Part shown: in pieces, positions 1-7,083 of the stretch | How the letters are laid out: every line of letters begins with the position of its first letter | Numbering within the stretch: the first letter of the stretch is position 1 | DNA from: Bacteroidota bacterium | Lineage (GTDB): Bacteria > Bacteroidota > Bacteroidia > Bacteroidales > UBA932 | DNA length: 11,645 nucleotides | Assembly: GCA_017860395.1 (NCBI GenBank) | Contig: JAGDMC010000021.1 | Location: forward strand, 1 to 11,645 | Reading direction: 5' to 3' | Program-made: the position numbers and the translations under genes | The notes under the pieces: model-generated | Seen by the model: only the letters and a program-made list of their open reading frames with translations | Told to the model about the DNA's origin: nothing | Database searches by the model: none

Positions 1-1193
1 TTTCTAATTTGGCAAATTTTGGAAGAATCAAATTCAATAAATGCTTTTTCAATGCATTCAGATAATTGCCCAATGGAAGCTCGTTCAACTACAAAGCCAA
101 TTTCGTGACTTAACTTGTCTGTCCATATTGTACTCAAATAATCCCGCTCATACCCGGGCATTTCTCCTGCGTTAATGGAAAGGGTAATAACTGGTTTTTC
201 ATATAAAAATGCGAAATCAAATCGAACGGATGAGGTGTCAGATATCAATAAATCGGCCCTGCTCATTGACGTGGATGGCGAGATTAATTCATCCCATTCG
301 ATATTTTGTATTTGGCTGAGTTCGTTCTTACATTTTTTTATTAATTCCTTTTCAGAAATATATGATTGAGGATGGGGACGCACTATTACATGGTAACCTG
401 CCCGGGCAATTTGTTTAATAAATTCTGTTCCATAGCTTTGCAGGCATCCTTTACTGCCCCAGGAAGACCCGACGAGGATGGTCTTCATACCTTCTTTATG
501 TGCCTCAGTCCTCTTCTCTTCAACTAACCCGTCAAGATATGGCAGTCCAAGAGGTAATAACTCTTTCTTTTTTAAATTCCGGAGTTTCTCAATTTCCCTG
601 ATGGATTCAATCTGGAAATCACCCACAAGTATAACAGAGTCATATTGATCCAATGATCCTGTTTTGTACATCGATAAATCATTAATAGAGTGAAAAACAT
701 GCATTAAGTTATTTACTCCAGCAGGTTTTCGTATTGGAGAGCCTTTTGTACCAATATTTGGTGTTGTTGTCAATAAAGTATCTGCCTCTATATGCGCAAC
801 TCTGGTATAAGACCATGGCCCATAACCAAGAAATTGGGAATGCATTAAGTCATTTTCAATTGTAAGCGCAGGATCGTTAACATCCAGCGTATAGTATTTA
901 AATGGGTGTTTATTCTGGATTAAAGCGTCGACAATTGGTTTGAATGTTCCCCAATACTGCAGGCCTTCACTTAGTATTGCAATTTGGGGTTCATCATAAT
1001 TGCCATTTTTGCGATTATCTACATATCCACCTTTCTTAAAAAACCGAAGGATTAATTCTCTTATAAAATAGATTGCAGCAGCAACACTTGCCACAATTAT
1101 GTTAACAAGTACTCCACCGGTACCGGGATCAAGGTATGCGAAAGCAGCAGTAGGCGAAAACAATATTATAAATATAATAAGAAAACGTTTCAT
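1..1193 (-). CDS. CDP-glycerol glycerophosphotransferase (TagB/TagF) family protein, 3' end cut by window; candidate phosphonate transferase
   Basis: Translating by hand from the ATG at 1193 gives 397 codons open to the window edge, so the C-terminus is missing. Residues 4-19 are a hydrophobic segment ending in AFA, followed by the periplasmic-looking motif YLDPGTG (20-26), a second hydrophobic segment (about 28-46) and a basic stretch RFFKK. This suggests a membrane hairpin with the catalytic domain in the cytoplasm, although a cleaved signal peptide cannot be excluded. The catalytic part has the hallmarks of the poly(glycerophosphate) transferase family: RPHP at 272-275 and SDTSSVRFDF at 318-327, followed by KPVI. 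Family members move glycerol- or ribitol-phosphate from a CDP-linked donor to teichoic acid-type acceptors. Its place 27 nt after the phosphonate genes suggests the donor here is CMP-hydroxyethylphosphonate. Family is confident; substrate is inference. Confidence 0.85.
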   Translation of the reverse strand, partial: MKRFLIIFIILFSPTAAFAYLDPGTGGVLVNIIVASVAAAIYFIRELILRFFKKGGYVDNRKNGNYDEPQIAILSEGLQYWGTFKPIVDALIQNKHPFKYYTLDVNDPALTIENDLMHSQFLGYGPWSYTRVAHIEADTLLTTTPNIGTKGSPIRKPAGVNNLMHVFHSINDLSMYKTGSLDQYDSVILVGDFQIESIREIEKLRNLKKKELLPLGLPYLDGLVEEKRTEAHKEGMKTILVGSSWGSKGCLQSYGTEFIKQIARAGYHVIVRPHPQSYISEKELIKKCKNELSQIQNIEWDELISPSTSMSRADLLISDTSSVRFDFAFLYEKPVITLSINAGEMPGYERDYLSTIWTDKLSHEIGFVVERASIGQLSECIEKAFIEFDSSKICQIR

Positions 1194-1220
1194 TTTTATA
1201 GGTTAATTGTTCTGCATAGT

Positions 1221-2333
1221 CTACCAAATATGTTCAATTGCGGTTGTCAAATCTTTTTCAGAAATGTATCTTGGGTTGTTGTTAAGCCTTTCTAAATTTA
1301 CGCCGGATACTATTTTGCAAATATCATTCTTATTACTTGCGCCCAGATTGCTAAGTTTCGTCTCCAGACCGGCTTGTATAATAATATGCTCTAACTTTTC
1401 GCTTCCTTCCTTAATTGTTTTACAGTTCATTATTGAACACAAATTTTTTCTGGTTTGTTCTGTTGAGTAATATTCATCCATATTATATTCAAAAAAAAAC
1501 GGTAAAGTCAAAGCAACTGCATGCCCATGAGGGATATTATATAGATAAGTTAATATATAAGCCAAAGAATGTGGTGCCGTAGTTTTGGAAATATTAATTG
1601 CCCTCCCTGCATTATATGCTCCTTGTTGCATTTTTTTTCTTGACATAGCATCAGGAGAATTAATGACTTTCGGAAACACTTCAAGTATATTCTCTATAGC
1701 CCTTTTTGCATATGATTTACTTTCATTAGTGGCTCCAATAGCCCAATAAGATTCTATTGCCTGACTCAGGGCATCCATCCCGGTAACTGCCGATAAATAA
1801 GCGGACATTGAATAGGTGAGGGTTGGATCCAAAATTACTATATCTGGTAGTAATGATTTGTGAGCAACTGAATATTTTGTACTTCCAACATAAGCAACGG
1901 CAAAATGAGTACATTCACTTCCACTGCCAGCTGTTGTCGGAACTGCAATAAACATGCAATTTCTTTCTAATAGTTCCCGTTGACCTTCAACGGTCATTTT
2001 TGCATCCTCATAATTGCTTTGTAAAGTAAGTATAAGCTTTGCTGTATCTATAACGCTGCCCCCGCCAACTGCAATTAAAACATCTGGCTTGAAATCATTT
2101 ACAGTTTCAGCCCCATCTACTAAATCAATTAATTCAGGATTTAATCTAAATTCAAAGTGCCTGACTACTGAATACCTGATTAATATTTTATCTAAAATTA
2201 CTTTTGCTTTACTTAGTTCGTAGGATTGCTTTCCTGTCACTAACATTACACGTGATGCGCCGGATTCTGCCAAAATATCCTCAATATCTTCAATACGAGA
2301 ATAAATTTTTTGAGCATCAAAAAATTTTATCAT
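1221..2333 (-). CDS. Iron-containing alcohol dehydrogenase, probable phosphonoacetaldehyde reductase (FomC/PhpC-like)
   Basis: This 370-residue protein is a full-length group III (Fe-type) alcohol dehydrogenase. The NAD(P)-binding motif GGGSVIDTAK is at 90-99, PTTAGSGSE at 132-140, and the metal-site region is GMDALSQAIES (185-195) with later histidines H255 (APHSLAY) and H269 (IPHGHAVAL). The classical D-H-H-H ligand set appears as D187, Q191, H255, H269, so the second ligand is glutamine. The start is fixed by a 4-nt ATGA overlap with the end of the decarboxylase gene, which implies translational coupling. In HEP and fosfomycin pathways a dehydrogenase of this family reduces phosphonoacetaldehyde, the decarboxylase product, to 2-hydroxyethylphosphonate. 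Family is certain; substrate is assigned from position next to PEP mutase and phosphonopyruvate decarboxylase. No aminoethylphosphonate transaminase is seen, which supports the hydroxy branch. Confidence 0.88.
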   Translation of the reverse strand: MIKFFDAQKIYSRIEDIEDILAESGASRVMLVTGKQSYELSKAKVILDKILIRYSVVRHFEFRLNPELIDLVDGAETVNDFKPDVLIAVGGGSVIDTAKLILTLQSNYEDAKMTVEGQRELLERNCMFIAVPTTAGSGSECTHFAVAYVGSTKYSVAHKSLLPDIVILDPTLTYSMSAYLSAVTGMDALSQAIESYWAIGATNESKSYAKRAIENILEVFPKVINSPDAMSRKKMQQGAYNAGRAINISKTTAPHSLAYILTYLYNIPHGHAVALTLPFFFEYNMDEYYSTEQTRKNLCSIMNCKTIKEGSEKLEHIIIQAGLETKLSNLGASNKNDICKIVSGVNLERLNNNPRYISEKDLTTAIEHIW

Positions 2334-3457
2334 CGTTTTTTTATGAAATCAATTAAGGCCTTTTTGTTTTCAATGGGTGTAGATGATGGCCTGCCAAGAT
2401 TATTTCTGGAAGATTTATTGACTTTTATCTCAAGTAAAACAGGGCCATCATATCTTAAAACATTATCAATCTCTACTTCAAATTCGCTTTTTGAAGAAAC
2501 ACTTATTGCTTTATTGTAGCCACAACTTAATGCAATTCCAGGAAAGTCAATATCGTAGCCAACAGTAGGCTGGCCCCCAACGGATTCGTGTGACCCATTA
2601 TTTAATAAAATATGATAAAAATTGTTTGGAGCATTCTTTCCAACTATGCCCATTGATCCCATATGCATAATTAAAGAACCATCTCCATCCAGACAAAAGA
2701 CTTTTTGATTTGTGTTCAACGCAATTCCTAACGCAATTTGAGAGCAGTGTCCCATAGATCCGACTGTCAGGAAGTCTCTGTTATTATTTTGCAAATTGCG
2801 TACACGGTACTCAAAAACCTCTCTTGAAGATTTTCCGGTTGTTGACACAATAATAGAATCTACAGGGAGTTTGCTGAGTAATGTTTCAATAGCAGTTTCT
2901 CTGCTCATTTCAAATTTTGGGTTAATCTCTTTTTTTAAGCAATAATCATTAAAAGTGTTCTTTTTAATAATAATTGCAGCGGGAGCCTGCCGCTTAACTG
3001 TCAATTTGCATGCTTCTTCAATAAGATTTGCATAATCGGTGCTATCTGAATCCAGAACATAGTAAGGTATTTCCATCGCATCCAGTAACGCATTCTGCAC
3101 TCTTCCCTGCTTAATGTGCTGAGGTTCGTCTTTTATGCCTGGCTCTCCTCTCCATCCAATCATTAGCAACATTGGTATGCCATATACCTCCTTATCTGCT
3201 AAGGATAAAATCGGGTTTACGGCATTACCCAGCCCGGAGTTCTGCATATAAACCAGGGGAACCTTACCCGTTGCGATATTATAACCCGCTGCCAGCGCAA
3301 TTGCAGCACCTTCATTGGCAGTAATGAAGTTTTTATTTGATGGCGTTTCATCTGTTATGTAAGAACATATATCCTTTAAAAGAGAGTCCGGTACTCCTGC
3401 GAAAAACTCCACTCCGTTATCAATTAGAGCATTATAAAAATTTCTTACATCAATCAT
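2330..3457 (-). CDS. aepY: Phosphonopyruvate decarboxylase, thiamine diphosphate-dependent (AepY/Fom2-like)
   Basis: The enzyme decarboxylates phosphonopyruvate to phosphonoacetaldehyde, the irreversible step that pulls the unfavourable PEP mutase equilibrium forward. The 375-residue protein has the expected two-part layout. The N-terminal pyrimidine-binding half has the ThDP-activating glutamate in TANEGAAIALAAGY (E49) and the Ppd-type stretch GWRGEPG..DEPQHIKQG (101-118). The C-terminal half has the ThDP/metal motif GDGS (258-261) followed by LNNGSHESVGGQPT (285-298). Length and motifs are complete, with no sign of decay. The start is 10 nt after the stop of the PEP mutase gene, and its TGA overlaps the start of the reductase gene by 4 nt, so the three are almost certainly co-translated. 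The main alternative, sulfopyruvate decarboxylase, is a close relative, but the PEP mutase neighbour makes phosphonopyruvate the natural substrate. Confidence 0.94.
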   Translation of the reverse strand: MIDVRNFYNALIDNGVEFFAGVPDSLLKDICSYITDETPSNKNFITANEGAAIALAAGYNIATGKVPLVYMQNSGLGNAVNPILSLADKEVYGIPMLLMIGWRGEPGIKDEPQHIKQGRVQNALLDAMEIPYYVLDSDSTDYANLIEEACKLTVKRQAPAAIIIKKNTFNDYCLKKEINPKFEMSRETAIETLLSKLPVDSIIVSTTGKSSREVFEYRVRNLQNNNRDFLTVGSMGHCSQIALGIALNTNQKVFCLDGDGSLIMHMGSMGIVGKNAPNNFYHILLNNGSHESVGGQPTVGYDIDFPGIALSCGYNKAISVSSKSEFEVEIDNVLRYDGPVLLEIKVNKSSRNNLGRPSSTPIENKKALIDFIKKR

Positions 3458-3467
3458 CTCAGAAAAA

Positions 3468-4769
3468 TTATTTGGTTCCGGGAATAAGTGTCAGAATATC
3501 ATTTATTGACATACATAAATCATCTGCTTCGAAAGATCTTTTATTCAATAGTATGGATTTAGCAACATTAACCATTGCCGGATATGAAGATCGTAACATA
3601 TGATTGGCATATATTACAATGTTTGCTCCCCAACATATAAATTCATCTTCAGTAATATGATTGTATGTAGAAGGGACAACAACAATTGGTGTAGATTTAT
3701 CCTTTTCCCGGAACTTTTGACAGAAATCCCGGATATCTTCCCCAGATTGATCTTTACTATGTATCATTATTCCATCTGCACCTGCTTTAACATAATTTTC
3801 TGCACGGAATAAAGCGTCAAGTAAACCTTTTCCACAGATAAAACTTTCGATACGCGCAATAATCATGAAGTCATCAGTTATCTGTGCTTTTTTCCCCATC
3901 GAAATTTTATAAGAAAAATCTTCAACTGTATCTTGTTCCTGTTTCACACCCGTTTCGAATAAAGAGTTCTTCTTTAGACCGATTTTGTCCTCGATTATTA
4001 TAGCAGATATGCCAAGTCTTTCGAGTGTCCTGACCGTATAAATGAAATGTTCCGGTTTTCCGCCTGAATCACCATCGTAAATCATTGGTTTTGTTGTGCA
4101 TTCCAATATGTCATTAATTGAATGGAGTCGTGTTGTTAAATCAACGGCTTCGATATCAGGCTTGCCTTTAGAAGTTGAATCAGTTAGGCTTGATGACCAC
4201 ATTCCATCAAATTCTTCAAGTTTTCCATCAACACTAATAGTAATATTTTCGCAAATAAGCCCGGTAAGTCCGCTGTGAGATTCTAAAATCCGGACTATCG
4301 GTTTTACAGAAATCAACCGTCTTAGCCTCTTTAGCCTTATTTCAGGAGTTGTTCCAATCTCTTTTAAGCTACAGTTAAGCTGTGTTGAAGATATTCCTTT
4401 TGTGTACGGAATATCTATAAGCTGCCCACCCCATTCCGACAAAACATCTATTACCTTTTGCCGGACTTTCTGCTGTACTCCCTCTTTCCAATCATCTCCA
4501 TGCACTACAAAATCTGGTTTGACAAGCCTTAAATTGGCTTCGTAGTCAAGCGTTGTTTGCGGGATTACTTTCGTAACACCTTTAATATTCTCAATAACAA
4601 TTTTTCGCTGTTCATAAGACATATAAGGCAGTCTTTTATAACTTGCTACAGCTTCATCCGTGAGCAGACCAATAACAACATCTCCAACTTTTGAAGCTTC
4701 TTTAATGATGTTTAAATGACCAGGATGAATGATATCAGCACTCATTCCCACATATGCAGTTTTTTTCAT
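3468..4769 (-). CDS. aepX: Bifunctional cytidylyltransferase-phosphoenolpyruvate mutase (Fom1-type fusion)
   Basis: This 433-residue protein joins two enzymes. Residues 1 to about 140 are a HIGH-family nucleotidyltransferase like glycerol-3-phosphate cytidylyltransferase TagD: HPGH at 15-18, [11 protein letters not shown] at 87-97 and the C-terminal signature GISSTQ at 125-130. Residues from about 155 to 430 are PEP mutase. YDGDSGG (231-237) supplies the metal-site aspartates, and [10 protein letters not shown] (260-269) matches the diagnostic PEP mutase motif EDKxxxxxNS that separates it from other isocitrate lyase-superfamily members. PEP mutase makes the C-P bond by converting phosphoenolpyruvate to phosphonopyruvate. 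In Fom1 of Streptomyces fosfomycin biosynthesis the N-terminal domain cytidylylates 2-hydroxyethylphosphonate, so CMP-HEP formation is the best prediction here. It is the first gene of the cassette, starting 34 nt after fcl. Confidence 0.93.
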   Translation of the reverse strand: MKKTAYVGMSADIIHPGHLNIIKEASKVGDVVIGLLTDEAVASYKRLPYMSYEQRKIVIENIKGVTKVIPQTTLDYEANLRLVKPDFVVHGDDWKEGVQQKVRQKVIDVLSEWGGQLIDIPYTKGISSTQLNCSLKEIGTTPEIRLKRLRRLISVKPIVRILESHSGLTGLICENITISVDGKLEEFDGMWSSSLTDSTSKGKPDIEAVDLTTRLHSINDILECTTKPMIYDGDSGGKPEHFIYTVRTLERLGISAIIIEDKIGLKKNSLFETGVKQEQDTVEDFSYKISMGKKAQITDDFMIIARIESFICGKGLLDALFRAENYVKAGADGIMIHSKDQSGEDIRDFCQKFREKDKSTPIVVVPSTYNHITEDEFICWGANIVIYANHMLRSSYPAMVNVAKSILLNKRSFEADDLCMSINDILTLIPGTK

Positions 4770-4803
4770 AGCTTATGCCTCAAAAATTGGAATAATACAA
4801 AAA

Positions 4804-5889
4804 TTAAGAATAAATATACCAGTCATATAATTTTTTAACCCCTTCTTCGATTTCAATTTTATGATGCCAGCCGAGTGAGTGAATTTTTGATGGATCGGTG
4901 AGTTTGAGAAGAGTGCCATCAGGTTTTGTAGCGTCAAATATCAGCTCTCCTCTTAATCCAATAATTCCTTTAATTAAGTTGGCCAGATTATAAATAGATA
5001 TCTCTTTTCCTGTACCAATGTTTATATGTGTATTCCTTACCTCAGGGGCCTTTGGTGTAACATCCTTGAAATTTACATTTTCCATAACAAAAACGCAAGC
5101 ATCTGCCATTTCTTCACTCCATAAGAATTCTCTCATAGGAATTCCTGTCCCCCATACTACAACAGATACGGCATTGTTTTCTGATTGAATTATTCCGAAC
5201 TTTTCAAGTTTTGAGAGGATTTCTGAATTTGAAGAATCTCCATTAACTCCTTCAACAGGTCTTTTCGTTAAATCCATCCGGATTGAATTCCAATTGTTAT
5301 TTTCAAGACATTTACCAAGGTATGCTTTACGAATAAGGGCTGGTAATACATGGGACGTTTCCAGATTGAAATTGTCGTTGGGGCCATATAGATTGGTGGG
5401 CATAACACTCAGGTAGTTAGTGCCATATTGCAGATTATAGCTTTCGCACATTTTAATACCGGCAATTTTAGCGATAGCATAAGGCTCGTTAGTGTACTCA
5501 AGAGGGGAGGTGAGAAGAGTGGCTTCATTCATTGGCTGAGGAGCCTCACGAGGGTATATACAAGTGCTTCCCAAAAAAAGTAGTTTTTTAACTCCGGTTT
5601 TCCAGGAGCAGTGAATAATGTTATTTTCTATCATCAGATTTTCATAAATGAACTGCGCACGATAGATACTATTAGCCATTATTCCACCAACCTTTGCTGC
5701 TGCGAGAAAAACATATTCGGGTTTCTCGTTTTCGAAAAAATCATTCACAGCCTGCTGATTAGTAAGGTCAAGCTCATCTATTGAGCGGAGAACAAAATTG
5801 GTATAACCTTTTGCTCTCAAGTTCTTAAGAATGGCCGAACCAACCAGTCCTAAATGACCAGCAACATATATTTTACTATTTTTTTCCAT
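4804..5889 (-). CDS. fcl: GDP-L-fucose synthase (GDP-4-keto-6-deoxymannose 3,5-epimerase-4-reductase)
   Basis: The enzyme epimerises and reduces GDP-4-keto-6-deoxy-D-mannose to GDP-L-fucose with NADPH. I choose the ATG at 5889, giving 361 residues, rather than the longer frame from 5922. The Rossmann strand then begins shortly after the start, and the ATG sits 1 nt after the gmd stop (TAA-A-ATG). The sequence shows the nucleotide-binding motif GHLGLVG (11-17), catalytic serine region GSTCIYP (107-113), the YxxxK pair at Y137/K141, and the histidine in SHVLPALIRK (H180) expected for the epimerase step. A block of about 45 residues (roughly 200-245) lies between the LGK segment and VVWGTG, making the protein longer than the usual ~320. 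I recall similar insertions in Bacteroidota homologues. It works directly with the adjacent gmd product. Confidence 0.95.
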   Translation of the reverse strand: MEKNSKIYVAGHLGLVGSAILKNLRAKGYTNFVLRSIDELDLTNQQAVNDFFENEKPEYVFLAAAKVGGIMANSIYRAQFIYENLMIENNIIHCSWKTGVKKLLFLGSTCIYPREAPQPMNEATLLTSPLEYTNEPYAIAKIAGIKMCESYNLQYGTNYLSVMPTNLYGPNDNFNLETSHVLPALIRKAYLGKCLENNNWNSIRMDLTKRPVEGVNGDSSNSEILSKLEKFGIIQSENNAVSVVVWGTGIPMREFLWSEEMADACVFVMENVNFKDVTPKAPEVRNTHINIGTGKEISIYNLANLIKGIIGLRGELIFDATKPDGTLLKLTDPSKIHSLGWHHKIEIEEGVKKLYDWYIYS

Positions 5890-5890
5890 T

Positions 5891-7051
5891 TTATTCGAAA
5901 TAATTAAGAGTTTTGTAACCACCTGATTTTAACCAGGCATCCTTATGCATAAGTTTAATGTCACTTTGCATCATATCCTCAATCAATCCCTTCAGGTCGT
6001 AGCTTGGTTCCCAATTAAGTCTTGTTCTTGCTTTTGTGGCATCACCAATGAGAAGGTCAACCTCTGTAGGGCGAAAATACTGTGGATCTACTGCTACTAC
6101 TGCATTTGCGAGTTTAATCCGAACATGAATTTGCTGGAGATATTCTTTTCCTACTTTAGTGTTGAATACAGATTCATCGACAGAAGTTATGTAACCCTTT
6201 TCCTGGCGGCCCTCTCCTTTAAAAGTAATCTCTATTCCTATCTCTTCTGCAGCTAATTTTATGAAATTTCGGATGGTTGTAGTAACACCGGTGGCAATAA
6301 CATAATCATCGGGCTGTTCCTGTTGAAGTATGAGGTACATAGCCCGGATGTAGTCCTTCGCATGTCCCCAGTCTCTTTGACTGGATAGATTCCCCAGAAA
6401 TACGGTCTCCTGCATCCCAAGAGCAATTCTGCTTAGAGCACGAGTAATTTTTCTTGTGACAAAAGTCTCTCCGCGAATCGGAGATTCATGGTTAAACAGA
6501 ATACCATTGCTTGCGTGAAGGCCATAAGCCTCGCGATAGTTAACTGTGATCCAATATGCATACATTTTTGCTGCAGCATAAGGAGAACGGGGATAGAAAG
6601 GTGTTTTTTCTGTTTGCGGAACTTCCTGTACTTTACCATACAATTCGGACGTTGAGGCCTGATATATTCTTGTTTTATTAACAAGATCCAGCAATCTTAC
6701 AGCTTCCAGAATCCTGAGAGTACCAATACCATCGGCATTTGCTGTATATTCTGGAGTTTCAAAACTCACAGCTACGTGGCTCATTGCAGCCAGATTATAT
6801 ATTTCGTCTGGTTGAACCTCTTGAATTATTCGAGTGAGATTCATTGAATCTGTGAGATCTCCATAATGAAGAATGAAATTTCTGTTTTCAATGTGAGGAT
6901 CCTGATACAGGTGGTCAATCCTGTCGGTGTTAAAAAGAGAAGAACGACGTTTAATTCCGTGTACTATATAGTCTTTTTTCAGAAGGTACTCAGATAGGTA
7001 TGCACCATCCTGACCTGTTACACCAGTTATTAGTGCAGTTTTTTGTGACAT
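5891..7051 (-). CDS. gmd: GDP-mannose 4,6-dehydratase
   Basis: The enzyme converts GDP-D-mannose to GDP-4-keto-6-deoxy-D-mannose, the first step to GDP-L-fucose. The 386-residue protein has the NADP-binding motif [11 protein letters not shown] (9-19), HGIKRRSS (31-38) and the short-chain dehydrogenase catalytic set: T134 and E136 in ASTSELYG, and Y158/K162 in [26 protein letters not shown] (187-202) and the C-terminal [16 protein letters not shown] (326-341) are strongly conserved in Gmd proteins. Length is slightly above the E. coli protein because of a longer loop before FRPTEV (about 287-320). It begins 32 nt after the transferase gene upstream and is 1 nt from fcl, forming the usual gmd-fcl pair. 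GDP-fucose, or another GDP-6-deoxyhexose derived from the keto intermediate, is therefore a likely building block of the glycan. Confidence 0.97.
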   Translation of the reverse strand: MSQKTALITGVTGQDGAYLSEYLLKKDYIVHGIKRRSSLFNTDRIDHLYQDPHIENRNFILHYGDLTDSMNLTRIIQEVQPDEIYNLAAMSHVAVSFETPEYTANADGIGTLRILEAVRLLDLVNKTRIYQASTSELYGKVQEVPQTEKTPFYPRSPYAAAKMYAYWITVNYREAYGLHASNGILFNHESPIRGETFVTRKITRALSRIALGMQETVFLGNLSSQRDWGHAKDYIRAMYLILQQEQPDDYVIATGVTTTIRNFIKLAAEEIGIEITFKGEGRQEKGYITSVDESVFNTKVGKEYLQQIHVRIKLANAVVAVDPQYFRPTEVDLLIGDATKARTRLNWEPSYDLKGLIEDMMQSDIKLMHKDAWLKSGGYKTLNYFE

Positions 7052-7083
7052 ATTGTTATATAGTTAATTGCTAAAATTTAAAC

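Noticed and set aside
175..369. Plus-strand open frames across the window (for example 175-369, 1207-1470, 2014-2223, 2310-2519, 3337-3603, 5945-6256, 11103-11354)
   Set aside because: Each lies opposite a minus-strand gene with clear family motifs, and their translations show no recognisable domain. They are antisense shadows.
1221..4769. A fosfomycin or other phosphonate antibiotic cluster
   Set aside because: The fusion, decarboxylase and dehydrogenase match the early fosfomycin steps, but the window has no radical SAM methyltransferase, epoxidase or resistance gene. All other genes are for polysaccharide synthesis, so a glycan decoration is more likely.
4770..4803. Possible promoter in the 34-nt gap before the PEP mutase fusion, with T-rich and TATTATT-like sequence
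   Set aside because: No properly spaced Bacteroidota-type -33 TTTG and -7 TAnnTTTG pair could be made out. Simple A/T richness is found before most starts here.
5890..5922. Longer GDP-fucose synthase start at 5922, overlapping the end of gmd
   Set aside because: The extra 11 residues precede the Rossmann fold without conservation I recognise. The ATG at 5889, 1 nt after the gmd stop, gives the normal N-terminus.
6433..6684. Minus-strand frame inside gmd, and a similar one at 1726-1914 inside the reductase gene
   Set aside because: They are in alternate frames of intact, well-conserved genes. The gmd and reductase reading frames run through without interruption, so no frameshift is implied.
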